A DNA stretch of 64,000 nucleotides from Candidatus Scybalocola faecavium (GTDB lineage Bacteria; Bacillota; Clostridia; Lachnospirales; Lachnospiraceae). The notes under the pieces are model-generated. The model ran no database searches and was not told where the DNA came from. It was given only the letters and a program-made list of their open reading frames with translations. The position numbers and the translations under genes were made by a program. Shown here piece by piece: positions 9,771-18,591 of this stretch. Numbering within the stretch: the stretch's first letter is position 1; each line of letters opens with the position of its first letter. Location of the stretch: the NCBI GenBank assembly GCA_018713145.1, contig DVFP01000012.1:62001-126000 (forward strand), read 5' to 3'.

Positions 9771-11219
9771 ATGATCAATACCCACGAAACGCTGTCTGCT
9801 GCCAGCATTACCGGGGCAGATGCCTCCCAGTCTCATGGTGTTCATGAGGAGTGCGGTGTTTTCGGCATTTACGACCTTAGCGGCAATGATGTGGCTGCGT
9901 CTGTGTATTACGGGTTATGTTCTCTGCAGCACCGGGGCCAGGAGTCCTGCGGTATTGCAGTGACAGATACGTCAGGTGCCAACGGAAATATTGCTTCCCA
10001 CAAGGATCTTGGCCTTGTCCAGGAGGTATTTAAGGCTGAAACCATCAGCAAGCTTCACGGCAATCTTGGCGTAGGCCATGTGCGTTATTCCACTACAGGC
10101 GCCTCTACCCGGGAAAACGCTCAGCCCCTTGTTCTTAATTATATTAAGGGGACACTGGCTCTGGCGCACAACGGAAACCTGGTCAATGCAGGAGCATTAA
10201 AAAAAGAGCTGGTTTATGGCGGTGCTATTTTCCAGACAACTACGGATTCTGAAATGATCGCCTATTATATTGCCCGGGAGCGGGTACATACAAAAAGTGT
10301 TGAGGAAGCTTTGTTAAAGACGGCCAGAAAGATCAAAGGCGCGTACGGCCTTGTTGTCATGAGTCCCAGAAAGCTTATGGCCTTAAGAGATCCCTGGGGA
10401 TTAAAGCCCTTATGTCTTGGCAGGAGGGATAATGCCTACATAGTGGCTTCCGAAAGCTGTGCCCTTCACGCTGTAGGCGCAGAGTTTATCCGTGATATTG
10501 AACCTGGCGAGCTGGTAACGATCCACAGCGACGGGACTGTCACCTCAGATAAAAGTCTAGCTCAGGAAGAGCGGGCCCATTGTATCTTTGAATACATTTA
10601 TTTTGCCCGTCTGGACAGCACCTTAGACGGCATTAAAGTGTATGACGCCAGAATCCGGGCAGGACGAGCCCTGGCAAAAGCATATCCGGCAGATGCAGAT
10701 ATTGTTACCGGCGTTCCCGAATCCGGTCTGACGGCTGCCAGAGGTTATGCCCAGTACGCTAATATTCCCTTTGAACTGGCATTTTACAAAAACAGCTATA
10801 TCGGACGTACATTTATAAAACCCACTCAAAAAGAACGGGAATCCGGTGTAAAGCTTAAGCTAAATGTTTTGGAACCGGTTGTTCGGGGAAAGCGGATCAT
10901 CCTTGTGGACGATTCTATTGTCCGGGGAACCACCATGGCCAACCTGATCCAAATGCTGAAAAAAGCCGGGGCAAAAGAGGTTCATGTGCGCATCAGCGCT
11001 CCGCCATTTTTATACCCCTGCTATTACGGAACCGATGTGCCCTCTAACGACCAGCTCATCGCCTCATCCCACACTGTAGAAGAGATCCGTCAGATCATCG
11101 GCGCCGACTCTCTGGGATACATGAAGATTGAAGACCTTCAGGAAATGGTCGGCGGCATGGGCATCTGCAAAGCATGCTTTGACAACCATTACCCTATAAA
11201 AACTGAAGAAATGAAATGA
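9771..11219 (+). CDS. purF: Amidophosphoribosyltransferase
   Basis: This 482-residue protein catalyses the first committed step of purine synthesis, transferring glutamine-derived ammonia to PRPP. The N-terminus is a propeptide ending at EECGVFGIY; Cys28 would become the N-terminal nucleophile after cleavage. The glutaminase domain has SLQHRGQESCGIA and VRYSTTG, and the PRPP loop is ILVDDSIVRGTT near residue 380. The cysteines in PCYYGTDVP and GICKACFDNHYP fit the 4Fe-4S-containing Bacillus-type subfamily. I chose the ATG at 9771, which has AAAGGAG upstream; an in-frame TTG at 9732 lacks a ribosome binding site. The gene is alone, without other pur genes, and is followed by a hairpin. Confidence 0.96.
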   Translation: MINTHETLSAASITGADASQSHGVHEECGVFGIYDLSGNDVAASVYYGLCSLQHRGQESCGIAVTDTSGANGNIASHKDLGLVQEVFKAETISKLHGNLGVGHVRYSTTGASTRENAQPLVLNYIKGTLALAHNGNLVNAGALKKELVYGGAIFQTTTDSEMIAYYIARERVHTKSVEEALLKTARKIKGAYGLVVMSPRKLMALRDPWGLKPLCLGRRDNAYIVASESCALHAVGAEFIRDIEPGELVTIHSDGTVTSDKSLAQEERAHCIFEYIYFARLDSTLDGIKVYDARIRAGRALAKAYPADADIVTGVPESGLTAARGYAQYANIPFELAFYKNSYIGRTFIKPTQKERESGVKLKLNVLEPVVRGKRIILVDDSIVRGTTMANLIQMLKKAGAKEVHVRISAPPFLYPCYYGTDVPSNDQLIASSHTVEEIRQIIGADSLGYMKIEDLQEMVGGMGICKACFDNHYPIKTEEMK

Positions 11220-11220
11220 C

Positions 11221-11274
11221 AAGGGTGTCAGCATAAAGGAAACGTACTCCACGTTTCCCCTTTGCGGCACCCTT
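11221..11274 (+). terminator. Terminator of purF
   Basis: An AAGGGTG/CACCCTT stem encloses a second perfect stem GGAAACGT/ACGTTTCC and ends in TTTT, starting immediately after the purF stop. Confidence 0.8.
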
Positions 11275-11284
11275 TTGCTGTGAA

Positions 11285-11326
11285 CACTAAGTTCGCCCAA
11301 GCCGAAAGCGCCGGGCGAACTTAGTG
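11285..11326. terminator. Hairpin between convergent purF and sensor kinase genes
   Basis: A perfect 14-bp inverted repeat (CACTAAGTTCGCCC) with a 14-nt loop overlaps the sensor kinase stop codon. It lacks a long T run, so it is a weak terminator or an mRNA 3' end stabiliser. Confidence 0.6.
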
Positions 11327-12658
11327 GGAACGCACATCCCGACCCTTAGCTTCTGCTGGAATCACCACGGTGATGGTCAGTGACTTTTCGTCATCGGCAG
11401 ATGCCCAGATCTTTCCCTTGTGGGCTGCGGTTACAGCCCTGGCAATCGCCAGGCCGATACCGTAGCCTTTTACTTTTCCCCTGCTGCTTCGGGACGCATC
11501 CCCCCGATAAAACCGTTCAAACAAATGGGGAAGCTGTTCCGGGGCAATATTGTCCGCTGTGTTGGTCACAGTGAGACGGGCATATTTTCCGGTATGGGCC
11601 AGGGATGCAGTGATCACGCCCCCTTCGGGACAGTATTTCAGGGCATTGTCCATAAGGATGGCCACAAGCTGTCCCAGAGCTTTTTCATCGCCCCGCACAC
11701 TGATCATAGGTTGTATGCGCACATTCAGATCTTTCTTCTGAGTGATAGCTAAAGCCTGAAAAGACTGGAAAGTTTCAGACACCATATCTGAAAAAGGAAA
11801 TTCGATCATGGCCGCTGCATCCGGCCCTTCTTCCATGCGGGACAGATAGATCAGATCCTGGGTCAGGGCAGCCAGACGCCGGGTCTGGAGCTGAATATCC
11901 CGGAGCCATTCGTTGTCGCCAATATCAGCCGCTAAAACTTCCGCATCGGCGTCAATAATGGTGATCGGTGTTTTGATTTCATGACCGGCATCAGTAATAA
12001 AACGTTTTTGCCGGGTATAGCTTTCTGCCACCGGAGCGACCACCCGGCCTGAGAAAAAGATCAGAAGCAACAGGACTGCTCCCAGGCCTATCAGGCTGAT
12101 CAGGCATCCTGAAACCAAAAAGGATATGAAGGTATCAATATTTTGATGACAGTCCAGAAAAATAATCAGAACTTCTCCGTCATTTTCCTGAAGCCCATAC
12201 CGATAAAAATCCATAAATCCCCTGCTGCGGCTTAAGGACCACACCTGGCTTCCGTAATCCGCGGCATCTGTTTCATCAACAGCAGCGATTTTTCCTGTAT
12301 CTGTAGCAAGAACTTCCCCGCTGCCTGAATCTAAGGTGACGGTAAAGTACCGGGTAGAATAGGGGGTTTCAGGAGACATGGTTCTTGCGGGGCCTTTGTT
12401 CCCCCGGATATTTTGACCGGAATTTTCCATCTGGCCGGGATCCTGGGATACATATGCGTCGCCGGACTGAAGCCGTCCGTCATTAGCCGGCTTGGGAAAT
12501 ACGCCGTCATTGTCCAGCAAAATAGATAAAAGGCCGTCAGCCTCATCCACCATATGCTTATAATTAAGAAAATACACAGCCCCCATGATCACTGTCAAAA
12601 CAAGGAGCAGCGACAGCATGGAGACAATGACAAATTTGATCCGAAGCTTTTTTATCAT
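11321..12658 (-). CDS. Sensor histidine kinase
   Basis: This 445-residue membrane kinase has a transmembrane helix at about 9-30, an extracellular region to about 176 and a second helix at about 177-203. The HisKA dimerisation helix follows with the phosphoacceptor His226 in DAGHEIKTP. The HATPase domain shows the N box MDNALKYCPEGG, HLFERFYRGD, and the G box KGYGIGLAIARAV. It would autophosphorylate and pass phosphate to the upstream response regulator, whose stop overlaps its start by four bases (ATGA). The signal is unknown. The pair is divergent from the VTC/DUF4956 cluster, which may be its target, but no binding site proves this. Confidence 0.93.
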   Translation of the reverse strand: MIKKLRIKFVIVSMLSLLLVLTVIMGAVYFLNYKHMVDEADGLLSILLDNDGVFPKPANDGRLQSGDAYVSQDPGQMENSGQNIRGNKGPARTMSPETPYSTRYFTVTLDSGSGEVLATDTGKIAAVDETDAADYGSQVWSLSRSRGFMDFYRYGLQENDGEVLIIFLDCHQNIDTFISFLVSGCLISLIGLGAVLLLLIFFSGRVVAPVAESYTRQKRFITDAGHEIKTPITIIDADAEVLAADIGDNEWLRDIQLQTRRLAALTQDLIYLSRMEEGPDAAAMIEFPFSDMVSETFQSFQALAITQKKDLNVRIQPMISVRGDEKALGQLVAILMDNALKYCPEGGVITASLAHTGKYARLTVTNTADNIAPEQLPHLFERFYRGDASRSSRGKVKGYGIGLAIARAVTAAHKGKIWASADDEKSLTITVVIPAEAKGRDVRSH

Positions 12659-13329
12659 GAGATTTCCTCCAGTAAATATCCGGAATTTCTTGCAGCCGTA
12701 ATTTTAACGTTCGCCTTTAAGGCGGTCAGCTTTTTTCTTAAATAGGAAATATAGACCCACACTACATGCATATCCACATCGCTGTCATACCCCCAGATCT
12801 TTTCAAGAAAACGTTCGCTGGGAATAATATGTCCAGGATTGGAGATCAGGGTTTCCATCATCTGAAATTCTTTATTAGCCAGACGGAAGCTGCCAAATGG
12901 GGTGGATAGCTCAAAAGTGGCCCGGTCTAAGGTGGTATTGCCCATGTGCATTACAGAGCTGGCCTGGGACGTATTTGTCCGGGTCATGGCCCGGATCCGG
13001 GCAAGAAGCTCCTGGGTGGCAAAAGGCTTGGTCAGATAATCATTGGCCCCGGAATCCAGGCCGTTGACCTTGTCCTCCACTTCAGATTTTGCTGTAAGGA
13101 GGAGGATCGGTGTGGCAATGCCTTCTTCCCGGATCTTTTTTAACACAGAAATCCCGTCTAAACCGGGCATCATAATATCTAAAACCGCGCCGTCGTAGCT
13201 GTCTGAGAGAAGATAGTCCAGCGCGTCCCTTCCATTATATACAATATCGACAGAATAATTATTTTTTTCCAGGATCGTCCCAACAGCTCTTGCCAGGGAC
13301 TTTTCATCTTCAGCAAGCAGTAATCGCAT
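12655..13329 (-). CDS. Response regulator, OmpR/PhoB family
   Basis: This 224-residue protein has a receiver domain with acidic residues AEDE at 6-9, phosphoacceptor Asp51 (VLDIMMPGLDG) and the conserved Lys in LTKPFA, then a winged-helix DNA-binding domain (about 125-224) with SNPGHIIPSERFLEKIWGYD. I chose the second ATG at 13329 because AAAGGA lies eight bases upstream; the ATG three codons earlier sits directly on the Shine-Dalgarno. It is the first gene of a two-gene unit with the kinase. Confidence 0.94.
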   Translation of the reverse strand: MRLLLAEDEKSLARAVGTILEKNNYSVDIVYNGRDALDYLLSDSYDGAVLDIMMPGLDGISVLKKIREEGIATPILLLTAKSEVEDKVNGLDSGANDYLTKPFATQELLARIRAMTRTNTSQASSVMHMGNTTLDRATFELSTPFGSFRLANKEFQMMETLISNPGHIIPSERFLEKIWGYDSDVDMHVVWVYISYLRKKLTALKANVKITAARNSGYLLEEIS

Positions 13330-13546
13330 TATTTTCATCCTTTCTTCATTTGGTGCCCGGGAAATATGGACGTTTTATCCTTTCTTCCCGGCCCATTTCT
13401 TTAAAAAGTATAGCACACCCAATTAAAACAAAACTAAAAATTCAAAAAAATTTTTAACTTCAATTAGAGTTGTATGCTTACAATGTAAACGATTTGTAAA
13501 AACATACTGCCTTTAAGGCGCAAAAAAGAAGGAAGGTGGAACAGCG

Positions 13547-14335
13547 TTGAATACACAAATGATTTTTAAACGCTATGAAATAAAATTTATGCTTGATCCC
13601 GGGCAAAAGGAGGCCCTGATGGATGTTATGAAGGACTATATGGTGCCGGATGCCTTTGGAAAGACAACTATACGAAATATATATATGGATACGGATAACT
13701 TCCGGCTGGTGCGGGCTTCGATTGAAAAGCCTGTATATAAGGAAAAGCTTCGGATCCGAAGCTATCACCCGCCAAAGGCAGAAGATGAGGTTTTTGTGGA
13801 GCTTAAGAAGAAATACCGGTCTGTCGTTTATAAACGCCGCCTGGCCCTTCCATGGGATCAGGTGCAGGAATGTTTCAACAGGGATCTGCCTTTGCCGTCA
13901 GATACCCAGGTATCCTGGGAAATCGACTATTTTCGCGGTTTTTACGGAAAACTGTCTCCGGCGGTTTTCCTTTCCTATGACCGGAAAGCCTGGTATGATG
14001 CCTATGACCGGGATTTCAGGATCACCTTTGATGAAAATATCCTGTGCCGCCGTCAGGAGCTTGCCCTTAACGGACCTATCTGGGGCCGCCCCTTGTTAGG
14101 CCAGGATCAGATCCTTATGGAAATTAAGTGCAGCGGCGGTATTCCTTTGTGGATGACCCATTTTCTCAGCGAAAACCATATTTACAAAACATCCTTCTCA
14201 AAATACGGCACAGCCTATGCGCGGATGATCCTTGGAACCTTCCCTTTGTCCGGCGTGTCCGGGACTGTGGAAAATCCTGGTTTTGCCACAAGCCCCGCAG
14301 GGGGATACCCTTATGCCGTGAAAGGGCCGGCATAA
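13547..14335 (+). CDS. Polyphosphate polymerase (VTC) domain protein
   Basis: This 262-residue cytosolic protein matches the VTC-domain family of polyphosphate polymerases, a tunnel fold lined with basic residues. Visible family features are RYEIKFMLD at the N-terminus, KERLRIRSYHP, FVELKKKYRSVVYKRR, LMEIKCSGGIPLW and FSKYGTAYARM near the end. The family is best known from yeast Vtc4, which makes polyphosphate from ATP; bacterial substrates are less certain. I chose the TTG at 13547 because AGGTGG lies seven bases upstream; an ATG at 13559 is the alternative. The 3' end of the gene contains the first unit of the tandem intercistronic repeat. It heads a cluster with DUF4956 and a lipoprotein. 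Confidence 0.85.
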   Translation: MNTQMIFKRYEIKFMLDPGQKEALMDVMKDYMVPDAFGKTTIRNIYMDTDNFRLVRASIEKPVYKEKLRIRSYHPPKAEDEVFVELKKKYRSVVYKRRLALPWDQVQECFNRDLPLPSDTQVSWEIDYFRGFYGKLSPAVFLSYDRKAWYDAYDRDFRITFDENILCRRQELALNGPIWGRPLLGQDQILMEIKCSGGIPLWMTHFLSENHIYKTSFSKYGTAYARMILGTFPLSGVSGTVENPGFATSPAGGYPYAVKGPA

Positions 14336-14387
14336 ATAATGAAACCCCGCAGGGGGATACCTTTATGCCGTAAAAGGATCGGCATAA
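14293..14387 (+). repeat. Tandem 52-bp intercistronic repeat (two units) before the DUF4956 gene
   Basis: Two units start at 14293 and 14345 (period 52 bp). Each begins CCCCGCAGGGGG-ATACC and continues with a dyad, TTATGCC/GGCATAA in the first and TATGCCG/CGGCATA in the second. The first unit encodes the C-terminal residues of the VTC protein. The order of elements matches the repeat at 2688-2790, with the second dyad changed in sequence but kept as an inverted repeat. Confidence 0.7.
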
Positions 14388-14412
14388 TCAATGAAATGAA
14401 AGGAGATTTTTC

Positions 14413-15108
14413 ATGTTTGATACGATTTTCAGAGGCTTATTTGATACGGATATGACCCAGGTGATCCGCCCAGGAGATTTTTTACTGTGTCTTTTTTGTT
14501 CCCTCCTTATGGGACTGATTTTTGCCGGGATGTATATGTATAGAACCCAATACACAAAAAGCTTTGTTATTACTCTGGCCCTGCTGCCTGCAGTTGTATG
14601 TGTGGTGATCATGATGGTCAACGGCAATGTTGGCACCGGCGTGGCTGTGGCAGGCGCATTCAGTCTTGTGCGTTTTCGTTCAGTTCCAGGCACTGCCCGG
14701 GAGATCGGCATCCTGTTTCTTGCCATGGGAGCCGGACTGATCGCAGGTATGGGCTATCTTGGCTACGGATTTTTATTTTCTATTTTGTTAAGTCTTGTGT
14801 ATATGCTGTATACCCATTTGGATCTTGGACAGCAAAAAAATAACAGCCGTTTTAAGACCCTGCATATTACGATTCCGGAAAATCTGGATTATACCGGGGT
14901 TTTTGATGAGATTTTTAAAGAATATACGTTAAACTGTACCCTGGTGCAGGTGCGTACCACCAACATGGGAAGCCTGTTTAAGCTGACCTATGATCTTACC
15001 TTAAAAAAGACAGAGCTGGAAAAAGAAATGATCGACAAGCTGCGGTGCTGCAATGGCAATCTGGAAATTTCTATTTCCCGCCAGGAAACTGTCAGCGCCC
15101 AGCTTTAA
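14413..15108 (+). CDS. DUF4956 domain-containing membrane protein
   Basis: This 231-residue protein has four hydrophobic segments in its first 140 residues (about 22-42, 50-68, 72-95 and 100-130) and a soluble C-terminal domain. The conserved segment FSLVRFRSVPGTAREIG identifies the DUF4956 family, whose members are usually found beside VTC-domain proteins. A plausible role is as the membrane partner for polyphosphate or another polymer made by the VTC protein, but this is inference from gene context. AAGGAG lies 12 bases before the ATG. Confidence 0.85.
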   Translation: MFDTIFRGLFDTDMTQVIRPGDFLLCLFCSLLMGLIFAGMYMYRTQYTKSFVITLALLPAVVCVVIMMVNGNVGTGVAVAGAFSLVRFRSVPGTAREIGILFLAMGAGLIAGMGYLGYGFLFSILLSLVYMLYTHLDLGQQKNNSRFKTLHITIPENLDYTGVFDEIFKEYTLNCTLVQVRTTNMGSLFKLTYDLTLKKTELEKEMIDKLRCCNGNLEISISRQETVSAQL

Positions 15109-15122
15109 GGAAGGTGAGAAAT

Positions 15123-17087
15123 ATGAATAAATTTTTTACCCTGCCCCTGTGTTTTATTCTCCTGGCAGGTCTGACCGGCTGTTCCTTAAGTGAAGCCCTC
15201 TCTGCCGGCGCTTCGGTAAATGAAGCCGATGCTTCAGTGACCGAGGGAGATTCTGAGGATACAGCTTCTGGCACAGGCGCCAGTGTGTATGTATCTGCTT
15301 CTGTGGATGTGTCGGATATGTTTTCGGACCGGGATAAAAATACAGCTTATGCCGAAACAACAGCAGCCAGGATCACCTTAGATCCCACCGGAGCTTCCTG
15401 CGATTCAGATGCAGTGTCTATTGACGGGCAGACCGTGACCATTACCGATGAGGGGACCTATATTCTGTCCGGAACACTGGAAGCGGGCATGGTCATCGTA
15501 GATGCCCAGGACAGCGATAAGGTATGGCTTGTTTTTGACAATGTATCTATTTCAAATGATACCTCTGCCGCGGTCTATATGCGTGAAGCGGATAAGGTGG
15601 TCATTACTCTGGCGGACGGGTCGGAAAACACCCTATATACTCAGGGCAATTATGAGACTATTGACGACAACAATATTGATGCGGCTATTTTTTCAAAGGA
15701 CGACCTGACCATTAACGGTACCGGCACATTAAAGGTTACCGCGGATATTGGCCACGGCATTGTTTCCAAGGATGATCTGGTCATTGCAGGAGGAAATCTG
15801 TCTATAACAGCAGCCAGTCATGGCCTGTCTGCCAATGACAGCATACGGATCACAGACGCGTCCCTGACGATCATTTCCGGCAAAGACGGGATCCAGGCTG
15901 AAAACAGCGATGATGAAAGTCTGGGCTTTGTTTATATCCAGGACGGAACGCTCCAGATCTCTGCTTCCGGCGACGGCATCAGCGCAGGCAGTTATGCCCA
16001 GTTGGACGGAGGCGAGTATGCCATTGTTTCCGGAGGCGGAAGCACCCAGGCGCCGGAGCATACCCAGGATTGGTCAGATCCTTTTGGCGCCGGTACATCC
16101 CAATCGGACACTGAAGACACCACAAGCACCAAGGGGATCAAGACCGGGCAGAATCTTCTGATCAATGGCGGAACTTATCAGATCGATTCCTGTGATGACG
16201 CCCTTCATTCAAACGGGGATATGACTATTAACGGCGGAACATTTAATATTGCCACCGGCGATGATGGGGCCCACGCCGATAATGCCCTGATCATTACTGA
16301 TGGGGAGATAACCATTACCGACAGTTATGAAAGTTTGGAAGGACTTTCCATTGAAATTTCCGGAGGCGCTATCAGCCTGGTGGCTGACGATGACGGCTTA
16401 AACGCTGCCGGAGGCAACGACCAAAGCGGATTTATGGCAGGCCCCGGACGGCCGGATGATTTTTCTTCAGAGGATACTCAGGATATGTATATTTTGATTT
16501 CCGGAGGACAGCTTTATGTTAATGCTTCCGGCGATGGGCTGGACTCCAATGGAAGCATCACTATTTCCGGCGGAGAGGTTTACGTTTCCGGGCCAACAGA
16601 CAGCGGAAACGGCGCGCTGGACTATGCTTCATCGGCAAAAGTGACCGGGGGCATTGTAGTGGCAGTGGGAAGCGCCGGTATGGCGGAAAGCTTTGGAGAA
16701 GATTCCACCCAGGGCGTTATTATGGTGACTATGGACAATCAGGAACAGGGCAGCCTGATCCAGCTGACTGATGAAGACGGAAATGTCCTTGTCTCCTGGA
16801 CACCGGAAAAATCCTTTGGCAATGTTGTCATCAGCTGTCCGGACATGGTTCAGGGCGGCACCTATACTCTTACTGCCGGTACCAGCGAGACAACGGTGAC
16901 TCTGGACAGCCTTATATATTCTGCCGGAAGCAGCGGCATGGGCGGCGGTATGAACGACGGTATGGGCGGCGGTATGGGCGGCATGAACGGTGCCCCAGGC
17001 GGCGACCCTGGTATCGCTCCCGGCAGCGGCATGGATGGTGACATGAATGGTGATATGAGCGGCGGCGCTGGGCGCCGCTCCCGGTGA
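15123..17087 (+). CDS. Carbohydrate-binding domain (DUF4353) lipoprotein
   Basis: This 654-residue protein starts with a lipoprotein signal peptide (lipobox LTGC, predicted lipidated cysteine at residue 20), so it should be anchored outside the membrane. After a Thr/Ser/Ala-rich linker the body is made of glycine- and aspartate-rich beta-helix-like turns such as DGIQAENSDDESLGF and SGGQLYVNASGDGLDSNGS, as in the DUF4353 carbohydrate-binding family. The C-terminus is a Gly/Met-rich tail of about 50 residues. The ATG at 15123 follows AAGGAAGGTGAG. It is the third gene of the VTC cluster; in related clusters a CotH-like protein often occupies this place, so binding of a cell-surface polymer is a reasonable but unproven guess. 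Confidence 0.83.
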   Translation: MNKFFTLPLCFILLAGLTGCSLSEALSAGASVNEADASVTEGDSEDTASGTGASVYVSASVDVSDMFSDRDKNTAYAETTAARITLDPTGASCDSDAVSIDGQTVTITDEGTYILSGTLEAGMVIVDAQDSDKVWLVFDNVSISNDTSAAVYMREADKVVITLADGSENTLYTQGNYETIDDNNIDAAIFSKDDLTINGTGTLKVTADIGHGIVSKDDLVIAGGNLSITAASHGLSANDSIRITDASLTIISGKDGIQAENSDDESLGFVYIQDGTLQISASGDGISAGSYAQLDGGEYAIVSGGGSTQAPEHTQDWSDPFGAGTSQSDTEDTTSTKGIKTGQNLLINGGTYQIDSCDDALHSNGDMTINGGTFNIATGDDGAHADNALIITDGEITITDSYESLEGLSIEISGGAISLVADDDGLNAAGGNDQSGFMAGPGRPDDFSSEDTQDMYILISGGQLYVNASGDGLDSNGSITISGGEVYVSGPTDSGNGALDYASSAKVTGGIVVAVGSAGMAESFGEDSTQGVIMVTMDNQEQGSLIQLTDEDGNVLVSWTPEKSFGNVVISCPDMVQGGTYTLTAGTSETTVTLDSLIYSAGSSGMGGGMNDGMGGGMGGMNGAPGGDPGIAPGSGMDGDMNGDMSGGAGRRSR

Positions 17088-17233
17088 TAGGGTGATAGAG
17101 AGGCAGCGGGGACGGTGACATGTCCCAGGCAGTATGCCGGAAAAGCCGGCGCCGGAGCTTTGCCTGGAAGAAAGGCTGCGGGCGGCGCCAGGATGAGGGG
17201 AAAAAGCGCTCAGAAATTCGGCGCCGTTTTCGT

Positions 17234-17902
17234 TTAAATCGAATAGCGGAAGAGTCCCCGGCGCCGGATCACTTTAAAGGCCTGCTGCCAGATGAAGAAG
17301 AGAAGGCCGCTAAAGGCAATGATCGTTCCCATATACAGGATAATGGCAGCCGTATTTCCCAACTGACGCCCTATATCACGGAAAACGATTTGTTCCATAG
17401 GCAGCAGAGGATTAATGTAAAACATATCAATACTTCCTATAGGGGAAATGACCAGATTCAGAACCGAGGCCATCAGACAGGCCATTAAAAACAGGGCTGT
17501 TGCCTGTATAAAAGTTTTCCATGACATTTTTCCTTTGGACTGGAAAAAGAGACAGGCAGCAGCAAGAATCCCGGTGAAAATAAGAAGTATATGCCACACA
17601 TAGGAATGAACAGTTAATATAGTCATGGCATAGTGCATCCCACTGGTATCTAAAAAGGCAGCAGCTCCTCCCAGGAGATTGTAAGTAGCCAAAAAGGTTA
17701 AAATCACCTGGCGTATGTGGGAACGTTTTGAAAAATGGGCCAGGGGAATAAGATAAATGGGCAGGCTGCAAAGCTGAAATGGCAAATACCACCAGTCATA
17801 ATGACCATTCCCCAGAATAAAGGTCAAAAGAATCTGCTTAACCAACTCGCTGCCTGCAAAAAAGATCCCCAGACCCAATAAAGCTTTATCAAAAATCTTC
17901 AT
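17234..17902 (-). CDS. YwaF/TIGR02206-like integral membrane protein
   Basis: This 222-residue protein is almost entirely hydrophobic with six or seven predicted membrane helices. It has WWYLPFQLCSLPIYLIPLAH near residue 40 and HSYVWHILLIFTG near residue 100, resembling the pattern of conserved His in loops of the TIGR02206/YwaF family of unknown function. The ATG at 17902 has AAGAAG upstream; the preceding TTG is unlikely. It is convergent with the lipoprotein gene and stands alone. No catalytic role can be assigned. Confidence 0.6.
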   Translation of the reverse strand: MKIFDKALLGLGIFFAGSELVKQILLTFILGNGHYDWWYLPFQLCSLPIYLIPLAHFSKRSHIRQVILTFLATYNLLGGAAAFLDTSGMHYAMTILTVHSYVWHILLIFTGILAAACLFFQSKGKMSWKTFIQATALFLMACLMASVLNLVISPIGSIDMFYINPLLPMEQIVFRDIGRQLGNTAAIILYMGTIIAFSGLLFFIWQQAFKVIRRRGLFRYSI

Positions 17903-17934
17903 CAAATCACTTCTTTTGTATATGGGCTGTATAG

Positions 17935-18165
17935 GTAAAATTTAAGTTCACTTCGGCTACCAAATAGATTTTGTTGATTCGGGCCGTAGAATTTTCCATA
18001 GGATTTCGGCTAAAATCGGCAAAAACGTAATTAGGGTCTAATTTTGTATCTAAACTGTTCGGCTGTAAATCAAAAAATTGCAATACAAGCCGAACTGCAG
18101 TCAAAAAAGTTAGGCCATCATCATAAAAATCGTGAATCAAGCCGAAGTGAGCGCTTAAATTCTAC
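17935..18165. repeat. MITE-like or long-stem element with imperfect terminal inverted repeats
   Basis: The left end (17935-17958) and right end (18140-18165) are inverted copies: GTARAATTTAAG followed by TCACTTCGGCT, with a few extra bases in the right arm. An inner inverted pair GTTCGGCT (18057-18064) and AGCCGAAC (18088-18095) is nested inside. There is no transposase and no convincing gene. The sequence could fold into one long stem with an inner hairpin. Confidence 0.55.
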
Positions 18166-18591
18166 GGCTACCAGAGGGAAAATTGTATTTTGGGGTGTAG
18201 TTGGATAAATTGGGGGCCAAATATATTCATTTGACACGCTTCAAACGGAATCCCCAAAGTTAAGGAAGAACCCAAGTTTTGCCCTGGTAACCGTAATTTC
18301 CGGATGCCTGTAAACAGAAGTCAAAAAACTTCTTATATTCTCTATAATACATTCCAAGCTCAAAATTGTAAATCCTTTTATTTACAGACCATGTAATTTT
18401 CTGACAATAATCCTTCATAAAATCCGGATTTCATGGTATAATAGTCACAAAAGTGACTATTATACCGCGTCTTTTGCGCAGCGAATGAAGTGAGCTTACC
18501 TATGCGCAAAAGTACGCATCCGGCGGAGCCATCGTATAATATCGCAAATATCTGTAAAAATAAGTAGGTAAAGGAAGGCAGGTGTGCATGG
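18166..18591. other. Noncoding region upstream of the V-ATPase operon
   Basis: This stretch has no credible gene. It contains two strong dyads at 18435-18466 and 18471-18512, described separately. A TATAAT (18437-18442) lies inside the first dyad; I found no good -35 partner, so the operon promoter is not fixed. Confidence 0.5.
18435..18512. repeat. Two adjacent perfect hairpins upstream of the V-ATPase operon
   Basis: The first is a 14-bp perfect inverted repeat (GGTATAATAGTCAC, loop AAAA, 18435-18466) with a -10-like hexamer in its left arm. The second is a 10-bp perfect repeat CTTTTGCGCA/TGCGCAAAAG (arms 18471-18480 and 18503-18512) with a loop containing GCGAATGAAGTGAGC. They may be an operator or attenuator, or copies of a dispersed genomic repeat. 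Confidence 0.65.

Noticed and set aside
17907-18140. A 77-codon frame on the minus strand inside the MITE-like element
   Set aside because: It consists of repeat sequence, lacks a ribosome binding site and has no recognisable protein pattern.
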